From NCBI RefSeq assembly GCF_000018205.1, contig NC_009881.1, forward strand, positions 682,001 through 746,000: 64,000 nucleotides of DNA, in the 5' to 3' direction. A program made the translations under genes and the position numbers. Position 1 is the stretch's first letter. The number at the start of each line of letters is the position of its first letter. This DNA comes from Rickettsia akari str. Hartford (lineage in GTDB: Bacteria > Pseudomonadota > Alphaproteobacteria > Rickettsiales > Rickettsiaceae). The notes under the pieces were generated by a model, which was not told the DNA's origin, did not search any database, and worked only from the letters and a program-made list of their open reading frames with translations. Shown in pieces: positions 18,532 to 27,881 of the stretch.

Positions 18532-18621
18532 GGATAGGTGGCCGAGTGGTTTAAGGCACTAGTCTTGAAAACTGGCGTACGGGCAACCGTACCGTGGGTT
18601 CGAATCCCACCCTATCCGCCA
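18532..18621 (+). tRNA. tRNA-Ser (anticodon TGA)
   Basis: The acceptor GGATAGG pairs with CCTATCC. The anticodon stem encloses the loop CTTGAAA, giving anticodon TGA, which reads UCA. A long variable arm (GCGTACGGGCAACCGTACCGT) marks it as a class II tRNA. The T loop TTCGAAT and an encoded CCA (18619-18621) are present. Confidence 0.96.
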
Positions 18622-18864
18622 CACAGCTCAGTTTATGAGATTATACTCTTTGATATTATCTTTGTAGTGTTTTAGTATACTAATCTAACAACACTCTAAT
18701 CACTGTTTGGTAAGAAACATTACTGCAAATGGCATATGATTTAAAAAATTCTATACTCTCTTTACTTATATTTCAAAAAGATCTTATAATTTGCAACAAA
18801 AAATAGCCAAAATTAAATCTTTTGAGAGATATCCATAAAACCTAAGGCAACATAAGGAATTTAC

Positions 18865-19640
18865 ATGCAAGAGGCAGGGATAAAAGATAATTATTCATTC
18901 GTAAGAAATTATAGATTAAATAAATTAAAATAAGATAGTGTTTGTAAACTTAATTGGCTTTTTCTTTCCGGCGGTCCTGGTATGTGAGATAATTACTTGA
19001 TCAATTTTGTATCAAGATTATACTTACAAGGTAGATTATTTATATGGTATTTTCCCGGGGATTGCAATAATCGTAATACTGAAGAAATAAATTATGAAGG
19101 TTGGAAAGAGTGCTTAATAGAGGTAGTAGATAGATTAGCACCTTGTATACTCGTTACCGATTCTTTTAGTGGTATGTTTTCGCTAACTACAGATAATTTA
19201 GCAAATATATTAACCGGTTTAGTTATAATGAGTTGCACTCCGAATAATCCTTGGACAAAAGAAACTGCTAATAAATATAACGTATCGGATATAACTAATG
19301 ATATAAATGAGTTATACGCAAACACGACAGATGATCAATTAAAGATGTTTTTTTATGCAAACATCACACATATATTTTGTGAACATGAAATCTCAGTTGG
19401 AAAGCAATTATTAGAACTTTGTTCATATAATATAAAAACAAGAATATGGGCTAGCCAAAATTTTTATAACTCTTATAAACATAGACGGATACCAAATAAA
19501 TTACCTACATTAATTATTGGAAGCCAGGATGATAAGTAGCTTCATATCAAACTATTTTCAGAAAATACAAAATGGTCTCGTTCTCACACAAAAATAATCA
19601 AGAAAAATCTTTTTTTAATTATTACCTTTTTTTAGTAAAA
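18865..19640 (+). pseudogene. Alpha/beta hydrolase (proline iminopeptidase-like) remnant
   Basis: One continuous frame from ATG 18865 to 19539 carries WLFLSGGPGM, the HGGPG oxyanion motif of this family, then FPGDCNNRN and VTDSFSGMFSL at the nucleophile elbow, and PNKLPTLIIGSQDDK, which is the acid region. In-frame stops occur at about 18931 (TAA) and 18985 (TGA), and a third at 19537 cuts it after the acid. Similarity (LFSENTKWSRSHTKII) continues for about 100 bases. The His-bearing tail is lost. Bases 18622-18864 show no other feature. Confidence 0.7.
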
Positions 19641-19659
19641 AATATTGAAAATTGACGAA

Positions 19660-19734
19660 TGGCTGGGACGGGAGGATTCGAACCTCCGAATGACGATACC
19701 AAAAACCGTTGCCTTACCACTTGGCGACGTCCCA
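19660..19734 (-). tRNA. tRNA-Gln (anticodon TTG)
   Basis: On the minus strand the acceptor TGGGACG pairs with CGTCCCA. The D arm is GCCAAGTGGTAAGGC. The anticodon arm ACGGT/ATCGT encloses TTTTGGT, giving TTG. The T arm GGAGG/CCTCC holds TTCGAAT, and discriminator G is followed by an encoded CCA (19662-19660). Confidence 0.95.
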
Positions 19735-19787
19735 TTGTATAAATTAGAATGTATAGGCTTTATACCAATAAATAGCGGGAACGTCAA

Positions 19788-21605
19788 TTACAATAATGAT
19801 TGTAAAAATAAATTTATTTCATTGTTAAGCCAACCCCTCGCCTGCGGAGATAATAAATCATAAATTTTAGCTCTAATTTTGTTATAATATTCCTTAATAT
19901 AATTTATTTCATCAATATTAAGTAGTTTCGTATCAATCAATTTACTATCATAAGGTACTAGGCTTAAGGTTTCAAATTCAAGCCATCCGCTATTTTCTTT
20001 TACATACATTAAATTTTCTATTCTAATTCCGTATTTGCCAGGAATATAAAAACCAGGTTCGTTAGATAGAATCATACCTTTTTGAAGTACAGTTCTATTA
20101 CGAAGATTTATGCTTTGGGGTCCTTCATGAACACTCAAGAAACTCCCTACTCCATGCCCTGTACCGTGTGGATAATCTAGCATGTCTTGCCATAAATATT
20201 GCCTAGCTAGTATATCAAGATTAGCTCCTGTGATGATATTTTTTGGGAATTTGGCTTTAGCTAAAGCAATATGTCCTTTAAGTACTTGCGTATAACGCTT
20301 TTTCTGCTCATCAGTCGGCGTACCTATCATGATTGTCCTTGTTATATCGGTAGTAGCACCACTATATTGACCGCCGGAATCTATCAGTAATATCCCATGC
20401 CCTATAATTTTTTTAGCATTTTCCAAAACAGCTCTATAATGAATAATGGCACTATTCTCCTGAAATCCGCAAATAGCAGGAAAACTATCCGAAACATAGC
20501 CCTCTTGTTTAGCTCGATACTCTGTAAGTTTTAAACCTAGGGAATACTCATTCAATTCGTCATGCTCATGATCCCATATGTCATTCCTGCGAAAGCTGGA
20601 ATCCATATTATGTTTTTCTAGATCCATATTTTCACGAAGATGACATTGAGCCAAATCAGCAAAAAACTCACATAAAGCTACTGCATCTTTAATATGAAAA
20701 TCGATTGCATGCTTAATTTCGATATCGTTCTTACAAGCTTTAAGCGTTAAACATGGATCGGTAATTTTTTGTACTTTTTTATCAGCTATTAAGTCCATTA
20801 TATGCACAGAGGCTATAGTATCATCAACAAAAATATTGTCATGACCCTTTAAAATATTTCCAAATTCTTCTTCCGGTAAAATTGTTATTTCAGGACGTGC
20901 ATTAATAATTTCGGCATCAATTCTTATGAGATCAATAAATAGATATAATTTTGTAGACGTAACGATTACTTTTGCAAACATCAAAGGTGTATAAGCAACG
21001 TCACTAGCACGCAAATTTAGTAACCAACATATGTATGAGCTATCGAGAATGATTAGAGCATATTGCTCATTATAATTACTGGATCCCGCGGTCAAGCCGC
21101 GGGATGACAATAAGGTTTTACGACATTTATTTATTTTATCATTATGACTAGCACCCGCAAATTTAATATCATGTAAATAAACTTTAGAGTTTGGCTCTGA
21201 TGGCTGATTATGCCAAATTTTATCAACTAAATTTCCGTTAATCTTTTGAAAATTGAGCTTTAAATTTGATATAGCTGGACAAGTAAATAATTGAGGATCA
21301 TATCCTACTCTGCTATCTTTATTTAAGGTTGTGGATATATCTTTTAAGTCAAAAATCTTAAAAAGCTCTAAATCCAGCTCTTTATTTGCTTGCTCTAAAT
21401 AACGCCCGTCGGTAAAGAATAATGCTGTATCTTTACATATAATAACTATACCGTTTGAACCGGTAAAACCTGTTATATATTCAAGCCTTTTGGCATACTC
21501 AGGTACATATTCGCTCATATACTTATCGTTAGACGGAATTATATAACTGTCTATATCATATTCTGTGAATAAGCTTCTAAGTAGATTAATGCGGGTTTTT
21601 GTCAT
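19788..21605 (-). CDS. pepP: M24 family Xaa-Pro aminopeptidase with two RPE insertions
   Basis: This cytoplasmic metallopeptidase removes N-terminal residues before proline. The creatinase-like N-terminal domain (DIDSYIIPSNDKYMSEYVPEY, ITGFTGSNG) is complete. The catalytic half has the five metal ligands in order: Asp in LIDSGGQY, Asp in TTDITRT, His in HGTGHGVG, Glu in SNEPGFY and Glu in GIRIENL. At about 605 residues it is near the long subfamily. Two stretches are RPE-derived: residues about 165-175 (LLSSRGLTAGSS) and about 332-344 (NMDSSFRRNDIW). Both lie in the interdomain region, away from the metal site. The ATG at 21605 is preferred to GTG 21611. Confidence 0.9.
   Translation of the reverse strand: MTKTRINLLRSLFTEYDIDSYIIPSNDKYMSEYVPEYAKRLEYITGFTGSNGIVIICKDTALFFTDGRYLEQANKELDLELFKIFDLKDISTTLNKDSRVGYDPQLFTCPAISNLKLNFQKINGNLVDKIWHNQPSEPNSKVYLHDIKFAGASHNDKINKCRKTLLSSRGLTAGSSNYNEQYALIILDSSYICWLLNLRASDVAYTPLMFAKVIVTSTKLYLFIDLIRIDAEIINARPEITILPEEEFGNILKGHDNIFVDDTIASVHIMDLIADKKVQKITDPCLTLKACKNDIEIKHAIDFHIKDAVALCEFFADLAQCHLRENMDLEKHNMDSSFRRNDIWDHEHDELNEYSLGLKLTEYRAKQEGYVSDSFPAICGFQENSAIIHYRAVLENAKKIIGHGILLIDSGGQYSGATTDITRTIMIGTPTDEQKKRYTQVLKGHIALAKAKFPKNIITGANLDILARQYLWQDMLDYPHGTGHGVGSFLSVHEGPQSINLRNRTVLQKGMILSNEPGFYIPGKYGIRIENLMYVKENSGWLEFETLSLVPYDSKLIDTKLLNIDEINYIKEYYNKIRAKIYDLLSPQARGWLNNEINLFLQSLL
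20574..20610. repeat. RPE fragment inside the M24 peptidase gene
   Basis: GTCATTCCTGCGAAAGCTGGAATCCA is one RPE arm with both halves of its short palindrome. It is translated in frame. Confidence 0.65.
21081..21108. repeat. RPE fragment inside the M24 peptidase gene
   Basis: ATCCCGCGG and CCGCGGGAT form a perfect hairpin around TCAAG, followed by GACA. It is the TACCGCGG-TCAAG-CCGCGGTA type seen at 47455 and 21617 and is translated in frame. Confidence 0.65.
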
Positions 21606-21616
21606 ATTCACTACCT

Positions 21617-21647
21617 GTCATACCGTGATCAAGCCACGGTATGACAA
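21617..21647. repeat. RPE-type hairpin between the permease and peptidase genes
   Basis: TGTCATACCGTG pairs with CCACGGTATGACA around ATCAAG. It could also act as a transcription barrier between the two minus-strand genes. Confidence 0.65.
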
Positions 21648-21651
21648 CAGG

Positions 21652-22941
21652 CTACAATTTAGTTCTATTCCTCCCTCTATACCACCCATAATATAAAGGA
21701 ATACCTGATATAGTGAATGAACAAGCTATAATTAGAGTTTTAACAGGTGTTGCATAGATAACCCATGCACAAAAGATAATCGATATTAGGGCTATAAGTA
21801 AATAATAAGAAGAAAATTTTTCCTTTGAACTACGAATTACCTTGAAGGAAGCTAAGCTACAAATTAAATAAACAAACAAAAATGCTATTACCGAAAAATC
21901 TATTATTTGCGTAATCTGCTCGGCAAAATTATCATTTGACGTAAAGGCTAATAATGGCACAATGCCAAGGCAACTTAGAATAATTCCGTAAGTTGGGGCG
22001 TTATTGCTATTTTTCTTAGCAAAAAATTTTGGCAATAACCCGTCTTCTGCAAGTCCTAGAGCAATCTGTCCGCTAGTCAGAACCCAAGCGTTGAGCGTAC
22101 CTATACATATAATCGAGGCTATAACTGCAATTACGCTTGACCATTTACCACCGAACAATAATGCAGCGGCATCGGCATAAGGAGCTTTAGAATTAATAAG
22201 TTCAGAAGCAGGGATTAATCCCATTATACCTATACTATTAATAATATATAACCCCGATACGCAAAAAGTGCCAACTATTATGGCTTTTGGAATAGTTGTT
22301 GCCGGATCTTTTACTGCTCCTGCCGTAGTAGTTGCACACTCTACCCCAATAAATCCCCAAAAAGTAAGCAGTGCAACTCTTCCAATAATAGTCGGAATAC
22401 TTAAATTCTCTACTTCCTTAGCAATAACTATATTATCTATATTAAAATGAGATAATGCAGCTAAACCTACTACAAGCAGCGGAACAAATTTTAAGAGAGT
22501 CAAATAAAACTCTGCTTTTCCTGCTACTTCAGGACCTTTTAAATTTAAAATTGCAATAGCAGTTAATAATATTATCTGTAATATTAAATCCAAAATCGTT
22601 TGTGATTGAAAAAAAGGCGTTAGATAACCTATCGCCGAAATGACCACTATACTTGTACTGACAAAGGATATAACCCAGTAAGTGAAACCGGTGAAGAAAG
22701 CTATTGTATCCCCAAAACTCTCTCGTACATAAACATGAGGACCGCCTGTTTTAGGAAATTGTGCACATAAGAATGAGAATACCAGGGCTATACTCATAGC
22801 ACCGAATAATGAAAGTACCCAGCCCCAAACGCTATATATACCGAACGGTGCTAAACTTAGCGGTAATATAAAAACGCTAGTACCGATTTGACTGCCGGTT
22901 ACTAAGGCAAAAACCGCCCAGAAACCTAATTTTTGCGACAT
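21652..22941 (-). CDS. APC superfamily amino-acid permease
   Basis: The protein is about 429 residues with 12 predicted membrane segments. The APC signature near the start, VTGSQIGTSVFILPLSLAPFG, contains the substrate backbone-binding GSxIG-type turn, and FWGFIGVECATTTAGAVKDP in segment 6 is the second half-site. It most resembles basic amino acid/polyamine antiporters of the APC family, but the substrate cannot be read from sequence. The ATG at 22941 is chosen because the longer frame begins at TTG with no ribosome site. It supplies host amino acids or exchanges metabolites at the inner membrane. Confidence 0.87.
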   Translation of the reverse strand: MSQKLGFWAVFALVTGSQIGTSVFILPLSLAPFGIYSVWGWVLSLFGAMSIALVFSFLCAQFPKTGGPHVYVRESFGDTIAFFTGFTYWVISFVSTSIVVISAIGYLTPFFQSQTILDLILQIILLTAIAILNLKGPEVAGKAEFYLTLLKFVPLLVVGLAALSHFNIDNIVIAKEVENLSIPTIIGRVALLTFWGFIGVECATTTAGAVKDPATTIPKAIIVGTFCVSGLYIINSIGIMGLIPASELINSKAPYADAAALLFGGKWSSVIAVIASIICIGTLNAWVLTSGQIALGLAEDGLLPKFFAKKNSNNAPTYGIILSCLGIVPLLAFTSNDNFAEQITQIIDFSVIAFLFVYLICSLASFKVIRSSKEKFSSYYLLIALISIIFCAWVIYATPVKTLIIACSFTISGIPLYYGWYRGRNRTKL

Positions 22942-23046
22942 AATAATTTGATTTAAAGTAAATAGCTTTAAAATAGCTGAAATAATAATTTTTAGCAATA
23001 GTTAAAACTACTATAACTATTTGACTATTGATTTCTAAACAAAAGA

Positions 23047-23070
23047 TTGATAGCTTTTTTTAGCTATCAA
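23047..23070. repeat. Short hairpin upstream of the permease gene
   Basis: TTGATAGCT (23047-23055) pairs with AGCTATCAA (23062-23070) around a T-rich loop. It could be a terminator or part of the permease leader. Confidence 0.4.
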
Positions 23071-23094
23071 AAATAATCTTAGGAGTTAATATAC

Positions 23095-23220
23095 CAAGTT
23101 AAAGCTAATCCTGATAAGATTTATCCATGAAATAAAGTAAAGGTAAGCTATACAGTAAAATCAGGAGATAATTTATCAAAAATTTCACAAAATTACGGTA
23201 CTTCTGTTCAAATAGTATAA
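23095..23220 (+). pseudogene. LysM domain fragment
   Basis: The frame ending at TAA 23218-23220 reads VSYTVKSGDNLSKISQNYGTSVQ, a clean LysM peptidoglycan-binding motif. No start codon or remaining protein is attached on either side. This is the leftover of a LysM/M23-type envelope protein gene. Confidence 0.6.
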
Positions 23221-23305
23221 GCGATCCTAATCATAGCGAGGTAGGCTGGGAGATTTCGTTTTGCGGTGATTTGCATGGTTTTTCTTGAAATCAATAGCCT
23301 TAGAT

Positions 23306-23335
23306 GTCATCCCTGCGGAAGCAGGAATCCCGTAA
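23306..23335. repeat. RPE fragment
   Basis: TGTCATCCCTGCGGAAGCAGGAATCCC contains the RPE arm with its CCTGC/GCAGG pairing. Confidence 0.6.
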
Positions 23336-23356
23336 GACATTTTTAGGTCTAAAATA

Positions 23357-24040
23357 TTAATAGAATAACATGCAGTGGGATTCGGGAAACTTGTATAAAA
23401 ATCCGGTTGTATTCGTATTATTAACATATCCATAATGTCTACTAGTATCTTTTTCTCCTACAATATGACTATTTTTAAAAAAATATATTTTCATAGGAAA
23501 ACAAAAGTACGAAAATATTTTTGCGAATATCTCTTGAAAAGTAGAGACGGCTCTTAAATCAAAACCTATATTTTCTACATTCTCTGCAATAATAGAGAAA
23601 TGGACTCCTTGATTATTCAATTTAAGATTTCCTCCAACAACGACATTTTTTTATCAGAAGCGCTGAAATTTAAAACATATTCAGCAGATTCTAATCCATC
23701 AACTTTAATATTATAAACCAAATATCCATATTCTTGTTCAATCTCTATACCATTTATTTGATCCAGGTTACGTATTTTATTACCTTGCATTATTTTGATT
23801 CCATGCTCATTTTTATTAAATAATATAAACCGCTCTTGATGAAATGTGGCTAATATTTAAACTATCCACAATGCTGGAATCAAAAGCAAAGTGAGAAAAC
23901 ATCATATTACCTAAATGGATCTGTTTATAATGCTGAAGATCAAGCAGAATATAAGATTCATTTGGTTTAATGTCTTGTAGCGATTTTATTATTGCTTCTA
24001 GAACAGATTTTTTGTCATCTTCTATATCACTATCTCTCAT
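23357..24040 (-). pseudogene. Fragmented gene of unknown function
   Basis: Three successive minus-strand stretches in different frames look like one former gene. They are MRDSDIEDDKKSVLEAIIKSL to VYII (24040-23816), KNEHGIKIMQGNKI with IEQEYGYLVYNIKVDGLESAEYVLNFSASDKK (about 23815-23625), and NNQGVHFSIIAENVENIGFDLR (23620-23357). Codon use and amphipathic pattern support real coding ancestry. I recognise no domain. Bases 24041-24205 hold nothing clear beyond a few similar polar codons. Confidence 0.45.
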
Positions 24041-24205
24041 TAGTCTAATTTTAGCCCTTATGTTCTTTTCTTCTTCACTAAGCTTAGGAAATAACTGAAG
24101 TATTTTTTCTAGGTAGGTGAAGGATAAGAGAATATGTTATTATAAATCCAGTGAAACATATTTAAAAAAGTATTACACGTTAAAGGAGTTGCCGCAATAC
24201 GCTTG

Positions 24206-24504
24206 TTATGGATGTGCCGTAATTCCTAAAATAGTGATGTTATCTTTGTTTTGTACATAATGCCAAAAAATTCTATAAGCATCAGGAGTATTATTTTCAA
24301 CATAAACTTCAAATATTTCTTCTCCGTTATTGCCTTTAATAGATTTATATTTATGGGTATTTAAGCTAGGATGGCTATGATTTGCTTGCAAATATGCTAG
24401 TGTTTTTTTACTGATTTTAAACGTTGTTCTAATCCTTTATTATTTTCAAGTTCTGCCAAAGCTTTACTAGCCTGAATATTAAAAAGAATTTTAAAAGTCC
24501 CCAT
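24206..24504 (-). pseudogene. RelE/ParE-family toxin, frameshifted
   Basis: From ATG 24504 the frame reads MGTFKILFNIQASKALAEL and KSVKK, then shifts in an A-run near 24400. In the next frame it continues LQANHSHPSLNTHKYKSIKG, NTPDAYRIFWHYVQNKDNITILGITAHP. The late YRIFW...ITILGITAHP block is the usual core of this RNase-like toxin fold. Restoring one base gives a full-length toxin of about 100 residues. Confidence 0.65.
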
Positions 24505-24640
24505 CTAATTATTTAATTGCTTAAAGCATTGTTTGTTATTAAATAGCCAACTTTCTGTTAAAGATACTTCCGTATAGGGGTCTAAAATAATTTGTCCTTT
24601 TTTACTATTCTTGCATTCTAGAATAATGGAATAACATATG
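24505..24640 (-). pseudogene. Antitoxin remnant paired with the RelE-like toxin
   Basis: The frame directly before the toxin reads SKKGQIILDPYTEVSLTESWLFNNKQ and ends with TAG immediately followed by the toxin ATG. Such adjacency and the SWLFNNK-type end are typical of antitoxin C termini. The DNA-binding N terminus is missing or out of frame. Confidence 0.45.
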
Positions 24641-24665
24641 GTTGGTAATTAATCAAGTGGGATTA

Positions 24666-24998
24666 TCACACACTAAAGGATTTGCCACAGCCGCAACCTG
24701 CTTTTTCGTTAGGATTGGTGAAAGTGAATTGGGATTTGAATTTAGTCTCTACATAGTCTATTTCAGAACCTAGAATATACATTAATGCTTTTGGGTCGAT
24801 TAGTATCCGTACACCCTTTTCTTCAACTACTTCATCGAATTGATTTTTACTATCGGCATATTCAACGTAATAAGTCTGACCGGCACAACCGCCTGACTTA
24901 ACCCCTACCCTAACACCAAAGGTAGGCTTGTCTCGTTTTTCTATTAGCAATTTTACTTGCTTTGCAGCAGAATCGGTTAATGAAATAACATTTTTCAT
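24666..24998 (-). CDS. iscA: Iron-sulfur cluster assembly protein IscA
   Basis: This 110-residue A-type carrier receives and delivers Fe-S clusters in the cytoplasm. The three metal-binding cysteines are present: one in KSGGCAGQTYYVEY and two in EKAGCGCGKSF. The start ATG is 3 bases after the iscU stop, so the two are surely cotranscribed. The usual hscB-hscA-fdx genes do not follow; broken toxin-antitoxin and LysM debris occupies that side. Confidence 0.96.
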   Translation of the reverse strand: MKNVISLTDSAAKQVKLLIEKRDKPTFGVRVGVKSGGCAGQTYYVEYADSKNQFDEVVEEKGVRILIDPKALMYILGSEIDYVETKFKSQFTFTNPNEKAGCGCGKSFSV

Positions 24999-25001
24999 GT
25001 T

Positions 25002-25397
25002 TTAAGAGTCTTTTTTGCTTTCTTTTTTCTGTTTGTAATCGGCAATAGCTGCTTTTATTGCATCTTCAGCAAGTAGTGAGCAATGTAATTTTACCGGTGG
25101 GAGCGATAATTCTTTTGCTATCTCAGTATTTTTAATTTCTCCAGCATCATTTATCGATCTTCCTTTAACCCATTCCGTTACTAAAGAACTTGAAGCAATA
25201 GCTGAACCGCAGCCGAATGTTTTAAACTTAGCATCTGTAATAATCCCGTCATCATCAACTTCGATTTGTAACTTCATTACATCACCACAAGCAGGAGCTC
25301 CAACTAGTCCCGTTCCGACATTTTTTTTCTCTTTATCAAGTGACCCGACATTACGAGGATTTTCATAATGATCTATCACTTTTGTGCTATAAGCCAT
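25002..25397 (-). CDS. iscU: Iron-sulfur cluster scaffold protein IscU
   Basis: IscU is the scaffold on which [2Fe-2S] clusters are built from sulfur given by IscS. The 131-residue protein has its three conserved Cys in GAPACGDVMKLQ, KTFGCGSAIASSS and KLHCSLLAEDAI. The HscA-recognition motif LPPVK is in SLPPVKLHC. The C terminus has an added lysine-rich tail (KQKKESKKDS). It lies between iscS and iscA, separated from iscS by a short RPE. Confidence 0.97.
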   Translation of the reverse strand: MAYSTKVIDHYENPRNVGSLDKEKKNVGTGLVGAPACGDVMKLQIEVDDDGIITDAKFKTFGCGSAIASSSLVTEWVKGRSINDAGEIKNTEIAKELSLPPVKLHCSLLAEDAIKAAIADYKQKKESKKDS

Positions 25398-25427
25398 TGT
25401 TATTCTCTAAAATTTATTTTCAATTTT

Positions 25428-25453
25428 GTCATTCCCGCTTTTGCGGGAATGAC
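25428..25453. repeat. Minimal RPE between iscS and iscU
   Basis: GTCATTCCCGC and GCGGGAATGAC form a perfect 11-base stem around TTTT. As a stable hairpin inside the isc transcript it could affect relative expression of iscU/iscA. Confidence 0.7.
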
Positions 25454-25490
25454 ATACGGTGCATGGGATCACTGGATGACATTAATATTC

Positions 25491-26723
25491 TCAATGTACA
25501 GCCCATTTAATCTTTTTCAAATCAATCCCTTCTTGCATCATTTCCCAAAGAGGGCTTAATTTCCTTAATTTATCGATTTTTGAGCATATTAAATTTACTG
25601 CGTAATCAATTTCCTGCTCGGTAGTAAATCTACCGATGCCGAACCTAATCGAAGTATGGGCAAGCTCTTCACCTATTCCCATGGAACGTAAAACATATGA
25701 CGGCTCTAAAGAGGCAGAAGTACAAGCAGAACCAGAAGAAACCGCTAAATCTTTAATGGCAAGGATAATTGATTCTCCCTCTACTCCAGCAAAGCTTAGA
25801 TTTAGATTGCCTTTATATCTTGGATCTTTAGCACCATTTAAATAAACTTCCGAAATTCGACTATGTATATTATTTAAAAATCTGTCGAATAAATAATTTA
25901 CATGCTTAGTATCTTTTTCCATCTCACTATACGCTATTTCAGCAGCAACGCCCAGCCCTACGATTAAAGGCGTAGGTAGCGTACCCGAACGCATACCTCG
26001 CTCCTGTCCACCACCGTTTATGAGCGGCGTAACACGAACCCGAGGTTTTTTCCTTACATATAATCCCCCTATTCCTTTCGGACCGTAAATTTTATGCCCT
26101 GAGATACTTGCAAGATCAATATTAAACTCGTTAACATCAATTGGAATTTTACCAAAACCTTGAGCAATATCGGAATGAAAGAAAACACCTCTTGCACGGC
26201 AAATTTTCCCGATTTCCTTTAAAGGCTGAACAACACCTATTTCATTATTAACAGCCATAACTGAAACTAACATAGTCTGATCGGTAATAGCATTTTTTAG
26301 AGTTTCTAAAGCGATTATTCCATTTGGTTTAACCGGTAAGTATGTGATGTTTATCCCTTCTTGCTCTAAATACCTGCAAGCATCAAGTACGCATTTATGT
26401 TCACTGACTACGGTAATAATATGATTTTTCTTATTGCCGTAAAATTTTGCTACTCCCTTGATTGCAAGGTTGTTAGACTCAGTTGCACCAGAGGTAAAAA
26501 TAATTTCTTTAGTATCTGCTCCTATTAACCTTGCCACTCTACTCCTTGCCTCTTCAACAGCGCGTTCTGCTTCCCAGCCAAAAGAATGGCTACGTGAATG
26601 AGGATTCCCGAACTTGGTAGTAAAATATGGCAACATTGCCTCCATTACTCTTGGATCTAGTGGCGTTGTTGCCTGATAATCCATATATATAGGCAAAGTT
26701 AAATTGTTTAATTGTTGGTTCAT
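25491..26723 (-). CDS. iscS: Cysteine desulfurase IscS
   Basis: IscS is a PLP enzyme that takes sulfur from cysteine as a persulfide for Fe-S assembly and tRNA thiolation. The 410-residue protein shows the start [22 protein letters not shown], the PLP lysine in [17 protein letters not shown], the His before it in [10 protein letters not shown], and the catalytic Cys in [18 protein letters not shown]. The C terminus [11 protein letters not shown] is typical. It follows the shorter NifS-like paralogue after 42 bases. Confidence 0.97.
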   Translation of the reverse strand: MNQQLNNLTLPIYMDYQATTPLDPRVMEAMLPYFTTKFGNPHSRSHSFGWEAERAVEEARSRVARLIGADTKEIIFTSGATESNNLAIKGVAKFYGNKKNHIITVVSEHKCVLDACRYLEQEGINITYLPVKPNGIIALETLKNAITDQTMLVSVMAVNNEIGVVQPLKEIGKICRARGVFFHSDIAQGFGKIPIDVNEFNIDLASISGHKIYGPKGIGGLYVRKKPRVRVTPLINGGGQERGMRSGTLPTPLIVGLGVAAEIAYSEMEKDTKHVNYLFDRFLNNIHSRISEVYLNGAKDPRYKGNLNLSFAGVEGESIILAIKDLAVSSGSACTSASLEPSYVLRSMGIGEELAHTSIRFGIGRFTTEQEIDYAVNLICSKIDKLRKLSPLWEMMQEGIDLKKIKWAVH

Positions 26724-26765
26724 ATGGTTTATAAAATTAATTTTTTGTATACAAAAAGCCTAAAA

Positions 26766-27881
26766 TTAAACGAGTATATTATACACTTCCTCAAAGGCTT
26801 TTATAAAAGCCTTTATATCACTTACTGTATTAGTATGGCTTAAAGATACTCTAATAGAGGATTTTGCCTCTTCTTCCACTACACCCATATTGTTTAATAC
26901 GTGTGATTTAGAGATTTTTCCTGATGAGCAAGCAGAGCCGGAACTTATGCAAATATTACGTAAATCAAACCCGATTAATTTCACTTGTGCATCTGTATTT
27001 TGTACAGTAAATAAAGTAGTATTAGGCAATCTTGCGATATTATTACTCACAATATTTACATTAGGATATTTTTTTAATTTTTGCTCTAAATATTCTTGTA
27101 AGCTCTTGATTTTTATATATTTTTCTGAGATATCTTTTGTTATTAACTCAGCTGCCAAACCAAGCCCTGCAATAGCTAAAACATTTTCTGTACCTGATCT
27201 TATTCCTTTTTCTTGTCCTCCTCCTATAATCATAGGAGTAACTTGAAAGTTAGAGTTAGAGATTAAAGCACCACCACCATGCCCCCCCCCTATTTTATGC
27301 CCTGAAATTGTCGCAAAATCTAATCCCAACTCTTTGATATTTATAGATATTCTGCCAAAACTTTGTACTAAATCACTATGAAATTTTGCATAATATTTTT
27401 TAGCTATTTCACTTATTGTGGTTATATCTTGCAGCACCCCACTCTCGTTATTAGCCATCATTACAGAAACTAGTTTTTTAGCAGCGTTACTTTGAGCTAA
27501 TAACTCTTCTAGATGTTCTAAATCAACCAAACCTTGATTGTTAACTCTTATAATTTTAATATTTGGAGCGTGTTCCATATGGTTATAGATCGATAAATGT
27601 TCAATAGCTGAAATAAAAATATCGCCGTCATAAAAATTTTTCATTATTAAATTATTACTTTCAGTTCCCGATGACGTAAAAGTAATGTCATATTCTCGAG
27701 ATGATAAGGCTATACCAAGAGCCGCAACCAATTGAAAACGTGCTTCTTCTATAACATTCCTAGCAAATACACCTGCTCTATGTATTGACGAAGGGTTAAG
27801 CTCTTTATTCATCAAACTTATTATATATTCTTTTACCTTGGGATCGATAAAGGTGGTTGCATTATGATCTAGGTATATCAT
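26766..27881 (-). CDS. Second cysteine desulfurase (NifS/Spl1-like)
   Basis: A second PLP desulfurase of 371 residues lies in tandem with iscS. Its start is IYLDHNATTFIDPKVKEYI. The PLP lysine is in SGHKIGGGHGGGALI, and the loop Cys in CISSGSACSSGKISKSHVL is kept, so it should be active. It is shorter and more divergent than IscS and lacks the IscS C-terminal tail that contacts IscU. It may supply another acceptor or be an ancient duplicate. Its ATG overlaps iscR by 4 bases, showing coupled translation. Confidence 0.9.
   Translation of the reverse strand: MIYLDHNATTFIDPKVKEYIISLMNKELNPSSIHRAGVFARNVIEEARFQLVAALGIALSSREYDITFTSSGTESNNLIMKNFYDGDIFISAIEHLSIYNHMEHAPNIKIIRVNNQGLVDLEHLEELLAQSNAAKKLVSVMMANNESGVLQDITTISEIAKKYYAKFHSDLVQSFGRISINIKELGLDFATISGHKIGGGHGGGALISNSNFQVTPMIIGGGQEKGIRSGTENVLAIAGLGLAAELITKDISEKYIKIKSLQEYLEQKLKKYPNVNIVSNNIARLPNTTLFTVQNTDAQVKLIGFDLRNICISSGSACSSGKISKSHVLNNMGVVEEEAKSSIRVSLSHTNTVSDIKAFIKAFEEVYNILV

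Noticed and set aside
18622-18864. Small RNA or gene between tRNA-Ser and the hydrolase remnant
   Set aside because: No stable hairpin with a T-run, no promoter pair and no coding pattern beyond chance.
19645-19863. ORF across the tRNA-Gln gene
   Set aside because: It is the translated complement of the tRNA plus RPE-like sequence; the cloverleaf explains the region.
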